The position numbers and the translations under genes are program-made. A stretch of 64,000 nt of DNA, taken from assembly GCF_049965315.1 (NCBI RefSeq), contig NZ_JBMFWL010000003.1, positions 23,204 through 87,203 on the forward strand. The letters are read 5' to 3'. Every line of letters starts with the position of its first letter. Within the stretch, counting starts at the first letter, position 1. Shown here in pieces: positions 59,296-64,000 of this stretch. The stretch is from Acidithiobacillus_B sp049965315 (GTDB lineage Bacteria > Pseudomonadota > Gammaproteobacteria > Acidithiobacillales > Acidithiobacillaceae). Under the pieces are notes generated by a model. It had not been told where the DNA came from. It made no database searches and saw only the letters and a program-made list of their open reading frames with translations.

Positions 59296-60705
59296 TCATC
59301 CCTCGCCATCCTCGGCGCCGCCCAAAGCGTATTTGCGAATGCGGTAACGCAGCGTTTCCCGCGTCGTCCCCAGCAGGCGGGCGGCGCGCATGACATTGTT
59401 GTCCACCGCCGCCAGCACCTGCTGCAGGATGTAGCGTTCCATGCCTTCCAGATCCATGCTGCCATCCAGGGGCAGGATGATGTGCCGGCCATCCACAGGA
59501 CAGGCGCCCGGTGCCGGACAAGGCGCCTGGGCACCGCTCAACTGCAGCCATTCCAGAGGGAACTCGGCCCCTTCGGAAAAAAGTACGCCACGCTCCACCA
59601 CGTTGCGCAACTCGCGCACGTTGCCGGGCCAGTCGTGGGCCTCCAGGGCCTGCCAGACCGAGGGACCGATGTTGCGCACCTGCTTGCCGGCCTGGGCGTT
59701 GAATTCCGCCACGAAATACGGCACCAAAACGCGCAGGTCCTCCTTGCGCTCGCGCAGCGGCGGCAGACCCAGGCGAAAGACGCTGAGACGATGATAGAGA
59801 TCGGCACGAAAGCGCCCCTGCCCCACCATCTCCTCCAGATCGCGGTTGCTGGCGGCAATGAAACGCAGATCCACATGGACCTCGTGGTTTCCGCCCAGGC
59901 GGCGCAAGCCCTTATCCTCGATGACCTTGAGGAGCTTGGCCTGCAACTCCAGGTCCATCTCCGAGATCTCGTCAAGGAACAGCGTCCCGCCGTGGGCCTG
60001 CTCGACCAGACCGCGATGGCGGCTGGCGGCTCCGGTGAAGGCTCCCGGCTCATAGCCAAAGAGTTCCGATTCCAGCAACTCCCGGGGCAAGGCGGCACAG
60101 TTGATCTCCACCATGGGCCCCGCCGCCTGGGGCCCGCTATAGTGGAGGATGCGCGCCGCCAGGCCCTTGCCGGTGCCCGTTTCCCCCGATACCACCAGGG
60201 CGCTGAAGGGCAATTGGCTGAGGCGGCCGATGATCTCCCGCACGCGGGCGGCAGCGCCGCTGCTGCCCAGAAAAGTTTCGGGCCGATAGCGCCGATGCTG
60301 GGTAGTGGTGTCATCGGAAAGCCGGCGCAACGCCCGCGCGCCCCGCGCGGCGGAGCGCACCACCATGTCCAGCCGCTCCATGTCGCAGGGCTTCTCCAGG
60401 AAATCATAGGCCCCCAGGCGCAGGGCGCGTACCGAATCGGGCACGCTGCCGTAGGCCGTAAGGAAGATCCACTCGCCATGGACCAGCCGCGGCTTGACCC
60501 GCTCCAGCAAATCGAGGCTATTGCCGTCGGGCAGGTTGAGGTCGGCCAGGGTCACCAGAGGTCCATCCTCGCGATCCAGAAGCATCCGTTCCGCCGCCGC
60601 GATGCCGTCGGCCCACAGCACTTCCCACCCCTCCTTCTGAAAATAGCGCCGCATCTCTGCACCAAGGAAGGCTTCATCCTCAATGATCAGCAAATTATCC
60701 GCCAT
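59296..60705 (-). CDS. NtrC-family sigma-54-dependent response regulator
   Basis: 469 residues: receiver (NLLIIEDEAFLGAEMRRYFQ; phospho-acceptor Asp in TLADLNLPDGNSL; FLTAYGS; EKP), AAA+ core (Walker A GETGTGKGLAAR, GAFTGA loop in GYEPGAFTGAASRH, GGTLFLDEISEMDLELQAKL), and a C-terminal Fis-type helix-turn-helix (NNVMRAARLLGTTRETLRYR). The GAFTGA loop means it activates sigma-54 promoters. It overlaps the kinase by 11 bases. The target is unknown; neighbouring promoters seem to be sigma-70 type. Confidence 0.93.
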   Translation of the reverse strand: MADNLLIIEDEAFLGAEMRRYFQKEGWEVLWADGIAAAERMLLDREDGPLVTLADLNLPDGNSLDLLERVKPRLVHGEWIFLTAYGSVPDSVRALRLGAYDFLEKPCDMERLDMVVRSAARGARALRRLSDDTTTQHRRYRPETFLGSSGAAARVREIIGRLSQLPFSALVVSGETGTGKGLAARILHYSGPQAAGPMVEINCAALPRELLESELFGYEPGAFTGAASRHRGLVEQAHGGTLFLDEISEMDLELQAKLLKVIEDKGLRRLGGNHEVHVDLRFIAASNRDLEEMVGQGRFRADLYHRLSVFRLGLPPLRERKEDLRVLVPYFVAEFNAQAGKQVRNIGPSVWQALEAHDWPGNVRELRNVVERGVLFSEGAEFPLEWLQLSGAQAPCPAPGACPVDGRHIILPLDGSMDLEGMERYILQQVLAAVDNNVMRAARLLGTTRETLRYRIRKYALGGAEDGEG

Positions 60706-62173
60706 AGGCTGCTTCCTCTTCCTCTGCGCGGGGATTCGGGCAAGGCAGCAGCAAGGTGACCTGCGCCCCATGGGGAGTCAGGTTGCGCAACTGGATCTCT
60801 CCTCCCAGATTGCGCACGAAGCGCCGCACCATGGCGAGGCCGAGGCCCGTTCCCTGCTCCTTGTTGCTTGCAAAGGGACGAATGCCTTCCCGCAACAGGC
60901 TTTCCGGAAAACCCGGTCCGTCATCGGCGACGATCAAACGCAACTGCTCCGCCTCCTGATGAATCTCCACCTCGATGGCCCCGCCCTGCTCCGCCAGCGC
61001 CTGGACGGCGTTGAGGACCAGGTTCAGCACCGCCTGGCGCAGTTGATCCAGGGGCAGCATGCAAATGCTTTCCGGTCCCGGCAGCAGGCGCAAGGTCACT
61101 CCGTCCGGGACCTGATAACGCAACAGCTTCAACAGCCCTTCCAGAGTTTCCCGCATGACCACCGGCTGCCCCAGTTCATGGCTCTGGCGGGCCCCCCGCA
61201 ATGGCCGGTCCAAGAGACGGCTCATCCGCCGCAACTCGTCCTCCATGAGTCCCAGGCGCGCCGCCAGGGCCGGATCGGTCATCTCCCTTTTGAGGTTGGC
61301 GCAACCCACTTGCAAGCCCGCCAGGGGGTTGCGCAACTCATGGGCCAAGGCCGCCGCTGTTTCTCCCACCGCCGCCAGGCGCTCGGAACGGGCCATGGCG
61401 GCGTGCTGGGCAATGAGCGTATGGGCGGCGTTATTCACCTCCCGCTGGAGATCCTGCAGGTATTGGCGACGGTTCTTTTCGAGCAGTTCCAGGCGGCCAA
61501 GCATCTGATTATAATAGCTCAATAACGGACTGATGCCAGGATCAGCGGCGCCATCCACCACCCGCGTAAACGACCCGATCTCCAACGCCATCATGGCGCG
61601 CTGCAGGCGCTCCAGGGGCCGCAGGATGCGCAGGCGGAAAAACACCAGGGTAACCACCAGGAAAATCACGAAGGCCGCCAAGGCAACGGCCGTGCCGATC
61701 AAGGTATAGCGGGCATCCTGCCCCGCCGCCGCCAGCAGCTCACGTCCACGCGCCTGCTCCTGCAGGTTCAGGCTGGCGAGAAGGGTCAATGCCTCGCGCA
61801 AATGAGTGCCCCCGCTTTGATCGAGCAGCGACTGGATATGCGCTAGCCTCTCGTTGCTGCGGCTATCCAGGGCATAGGCGTCGTTAGCCACCCCATCCAG
61901 GGCTTGCCGAAGGGCCGCTGCCCCGGCAGTGGCGCCCTCCTTCCGCCAACGCTGCAGGGCGTCCCGGGATGCCAGCGCCAAATCCGACATGTATTGGGTA
62001 TGGGCATCCAGCGTTGCCAGATCCTGCGTCGTGTGGACCAGCAGAACACCCAGCAGCAACAGCGCCAGGACGACGAATTGCACGAGCAGGAAGCCAATGG
62101 TGCGGAAAGGCGCAAAGGGAATGCGCCGGGGGCCGTCCCGGTCTTTGGGCGTCGGCAGACGGAGGATGGCCAT
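60695..62173 (-). CDS. Membrane sensor histidine kinase, partner of the NtrC-type regulator
   Basis: 492 residues: helix 1 near 27-48 (FLLVQFVVLALLLLGVLLVH), a periplasmic sensor of about 110 mainly helical residues, helix 2 near 160-182, a HAMP linker (RILRPLERLQRAMMALEIGS), and an H box ALAHELRNPLAGLQVGCANL. The ATP-binding part has NLVLNAVQAL (N box), VADDGPGFP and GTGLGLAMVRRF. The ligand is unknown. It follows gpsA by 3 bases. Confidence 0.93.
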   Translation of the reverse strand: MAILRLPTPKDRDGPRRIPFAPFRTIGFLLVQFVVLALLLLGVLLVHTTQDLATLDAHTQYMSDLALASRDALQRWRKEGATAGAAALRQALDGVANDAYALDSRSNERLAHIQSLLDQSGGTHLREALTLLASLNLQEQARGRELLAAAGQDARYTLIGTAVALAAFVIFLVVTLVFFRLRILRPLERLQRAMMALEIGSFTRVVDGAADPGISPLLSYYNQMLGRLELLEKNRRQYLQDLQREVNNAAHTLIAQHAAMARSERLAAVGETAAALAHELRNPLAGLQVGCANLKREMTDPALAARLGLMEDELRRMSRLLDRPLRGARQSHELGQPVVMRETLEGLLKLLRYQVPDGVTLRLLPGPESICMLPLDQLRQAVLNLVLNAVQALAEQGGAIEVEIHQEAEQLRLIVADDGPGFPESLLREGIRPFASNKEQGTGLGLAMVRRFVRNLGGEIQLRNLTPHGAQVTLLLPCPNPRAEEEEAAYGG

Positions 62174-62176
62174 CCC

Positions 62177-63205
62177 CTAGGGGGCCCCATGGACAGAACT
62201 GCCCTGCCCCAAAACGGTGGATTCCGAGCGCAACTCCCGCTGCATGAGCGCATCGCTTGCCTCCCGCGGCGTGAGCCCCTGGTAAAGGACCCGGAACACC
62301 TGTTCGGTGATGGGCATTTCCACCCCTTCGCGCTGGGCCAGGAGGAAAAGGGCCTGGGCCGTGCGCACGCCCTCGGCCTCCTGGCCGATTTCCCGCAGCA
62401 CCTGGGTCAGCGGCAGTCCGCGCCCCAGGCCCAGGCCGACGCGGCGATTGCGGGAAAGGTCGGAGGTGGCGGTAAGGATCAGATCGCCAGCCCCGGCCAG
62501 GCCCATGAAGGTTTCCGTCCTCCCCCCCAGGGCCGTGCCCAAACGATGCAATTCCGCGAGCCCACGGGTAATGAGCGCCGCGCGGGCGCTAAAGCCATTT
62601 CCCAGACCGTCGGAAATCCCGGCGGCAATGGCAAGCACGTTTTTGATGGCGCCCCCCAGGCAAACCCCGGCCACATCGTCGCTGGTGTAGACCCGCATCT
62701 GCTCATTGCGAAAACTGCGCGCCACCTCCTGCGCCAAAGCCGCTGAGGCCGAGGCCGCCGTCATGGCCACCGGCAAGCCGGCCACAAGCTCGGCGGCAAA
62801 GGTAGGGCCGGAAATGACGGCAAAGGGCCGATCTTCCAGGACCTGTCCGAATACCTGATCCAGTCGCAGGTCCGTTTCCAGTTCCAGACCCTTGCTGGCC
62901 AGCACCGCCATTCGGCCCGTTGGCAGAGAGTCCCGCAGGGACAGCAAGGTATTACGGACTGCGTGGCTCGGTACCGCCAGCACCACGCCCGCGCAACCCG
63001 CCACGGCAGCGGCGAGGTCCGTGGTACAGGCGAGACGAACGGGCCTGGGGACCTGGGGGAAATGGGGGGAGAGATCGCCGCCGGCGGAGGGACAGGGCAG
63101 GCTTTCGGGATGGCGCCCCCATAAGCGCACGGAATAGCCTTGACGGGCAAGGTGGACGGCCAACGCCACCCCCCAATGCCCCGCCCCCAGCACCGCCCAG
63201 TTCAT
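62177..63205 (-). CDS. gpsA: GpsA, glycerol-3-phosphate dehydrogenase [NAD(P)+]
   Basis: It makes sn-glycerol 3-phosphate for phospholipids. It has 342 residues: dinucleotide loop WAVLGAGHWGVALAVHLARQ, VLAVPSHAVRNTLLSL, ASKGLELETDLRLDQVF, FAAELVAGLPVAMTAAS and the catalytic GGAIKNVLAIAAGISDGLG. secB-gpsA is a conserved pair; the gap to secB is 4 bases. Confidence 0.96.
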   Translation of the reverse strand: MNWAVLGAGHWGVALAVHLARQGYSVRLWGRHPESLPCPSAGGDLSPHFPQVPRPVRLACTTDLAAAVAGCAGVVLAVPSHAVRNTLLSLRDSLPTGRMAVLASKGLELETDLRLDQVFGQVLEDRPFAVISGPTFAAELVAGLPVAMTAASASAALAQEVARSFRNEQMRVYTSDDVAGVCLGGAIKNVLAIAAGISDGLGNGFSARAALITRGLAELHRLGTALGGRTETFMGLAGAGDLILTATSDLSRNRRVGLGLGRGLPLTQVLREIGQEAEGVRTAQALFLLAQREGVEMPITEQVFRVLYQGLTPREASDALMQRELRSESTVLGQGSSVHGAP

Positions 63206-63209
63206 GAGA

Positions 63210-63656
63210 CTACTGCGTCATATGCTGCTGTTCGCTTTGCGCCTGCTGGTACAAGGCCTCAAAATTCACGGGATGCAGATGCAAAGGCTGGAAGCCGCCA
63301 CGGCCCACCATGTCGGCCACTGCCTCGCGGGCGTAAGGGAAGAGAATGGTCGGGCAATGCACCCCCAGGAGTACCGGCAGATGCTCTTCGGGAATATGCT
63401 GCATGCGGAAAAGGCCCGCCTGCTGCACCTCGATGGCGAAGTAGGTATGCTCACCCGATTTGGCATTCACCGTCACCGTGAGGACCACCTCCATGAGATC
63501 ATCCGCACCTTCCACCGGCGCGGTGGCGGTGTTCAAACCCACGTCCACCGTTGGCGCCTCGCTCATCAAAAAACTCTTGGGGGCGTTGGGAGACTCGAAG
63601 GAGGCATCCTTGATGTAGAGTCGCTCAATCATGAAAACCGCGTTTTGTTCGTCCAT
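63210..63656 (-). CDS. secB: SecB export chaperone
   Basis: A tetrameric cytoplasmic chaperone handing preproteins to SecA. It has 148 residues: FMIERLYIKDASFESPNAPK, VVLTVTVNAKSGEHTYFAIE, QQAGLFRMQHIPEEHL and NFEALYQQAQSEQQ match the family. ATG at 63656 with AAAAGGATC upstream. The 93 bases up to the thioredoxin gene show no clear signal. Confidence 0.96.
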   Translation of the reverse strand: MDEQNAVFMIERLYIKDASFESPNAPKSFLMSEAPTVDVGLNTATAPVEGADDLMEVVLTVTVNAKSGEHTYFAIEVQQAGLFRMQHIPEEHLPVLLGVHCPTILFPYAREAVADMVGRGGFQPLHLHPVNFEALYQQAQSEQQHMTQ

Positions 63657-63749
63657 GCTGATCCTTTTGCGTAAAAATGCGATTCAGTTTACCCCAAGGC
63701 CAGCCCTCCGGCTATCGCCCGCCGCAGCTTCCCGGCGGCGGCACCCGGT

Positions 63750-64000
63750 CTAGCGCTGCGCCGTGAGCCAGCGCTGCAATTCCGCCGCCCCCAGCGCCCC
63801 GCTCACCCGCGCCGCCTCTTTCCCGCCGCGAAAGAGCACCAGGGTGGGGATGGAACGGATCTGGTAACGGGCACCGATATCGGGCTCGGCCTCGGTGTTG
63901 AGCTTGGCAAAGAGCAGAGTCCCGTTCATTTCCCGCGCCACCTGCTCGAACTGCGGGGCCATCATCCGGCACGGCCCGCACCAAGGCGCCCAGAAATCCA
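63750..64000 (-). CDS. trxC: Thioredoxin 2 (TrxC-like), N-terminus cut off by window edge
   Basis: The C-terminal 83 residues are present, beginning DFWAPWCGPCRMMAPQFEQV with the WCGPC redox site. LNTEAEPDIGARYQIRSIPT holds the cis-proline, then LVLFRGGKEAARVSGAL follows. DFWAPWCGPCR and NTEAE are more like TrxC than TrxA. TrxC proteins have an N-terminal zinc finger, which would lie outside the window and cannot be checked. Confidence 0.87.
   Translation of the reverse strand, partial: DFWAPWCGPCRMMAPQFEQVAREMNGTLLFAKLNTEAEPDIGARYQIRSIPTLVLFRGGKEAARVSGALGAAELQRWLTAQR

Noticed and set aside
1..64000. CRISPR arrays, insertion sequences, prophage genes, rRNA operons or toxin-antitoxin pairs
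   Set aside because: I saw no spaced direct repeats, transposase or integrase motifs, or rRNA sequence on either strand.

Overview
The window is a dense, high-GC stretch of a bacterial chromosome with almost no free space. Most genes lie on the minus strand, and many stop and start codons overlap (ATGA, GTGA, TGATG). Gene order is gammaproteobacterial or Acidithiobacillia-like: tsaE-mutL-miaA-hfq-hflX-hflK, secB-gpsA, queA-tgt-yajC-secD-secF and leuB-asd-fimV-truA-trpF-trpB-trpA-accD-folC-dedD-cvpA-purF-metZ. Together with a full hopanoid-lipid cluster this suggests an Acidithiobacillus-type acidophile. That assignment is an inference; no marker in the window proves it.

Layout on the minus strand, read from high to low coordinates. 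64000-59296: the C-terminal part of a TrxC-type thioredoxin, secB, gpsA and a sensor kinase/sigma-54-type response regulator pair. 59157-46465: a hopanoid operon (squalene synthase, shc, hpnG, hpnA, hpnI, hpnJ, hpnK, hpnN, hpnL, a ferritin-like protein). 46356-40499: a second transcription unit with its own promoter (hpnH, an MlaC/HpnM-like gene, mlaA, gatC, gatA, gatB), ending at a strong hairpin. The set of genes predicts adenosylhopane and ribosylhopane formation, a bacteriohopanetetrol cyclitol-ether head group (HpnI, HpnK, HpnJ) and export by HpnN.

40431-34801: a mixed region. On the plus strand are a secreted SCP2-like protein, a membrane protein and the molybdenum-cofactor cassette mobA-mobB-moeA. 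On the minus strand are a phospholipase-D-like secreted nuclease, a 64-residue protein and, at 38335-38633, a tRNA-Ser(UGA) gene split in its anticodon by a 209-nt insertion with the layout of a group I self-splicing intron. This is the most striking element of the window.

34681-20277: leucine, aspartate-family, tryptophan, fatty-acid, folate, purine and methionine genes in one long same-strand series. 20160-12895: two CBS-domain proteins, queuosine genes and the Sec accessory complex. Then come a normal tRNA-Ser(CGA), the 4.5S SRP RNA directly upstream of dnaX, ybaB, recR, amt, nnrD, bioA, a CBS protein, tsaE, mutL, miaA, hfq, hflX and the N-terminal part of hflK. The hflX gene seems to begin at a non-AUG codon. 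I saw no insertion sequence, prophage, CRISPR array or rRNA. No gene-free stretch exceeds 300 bases.
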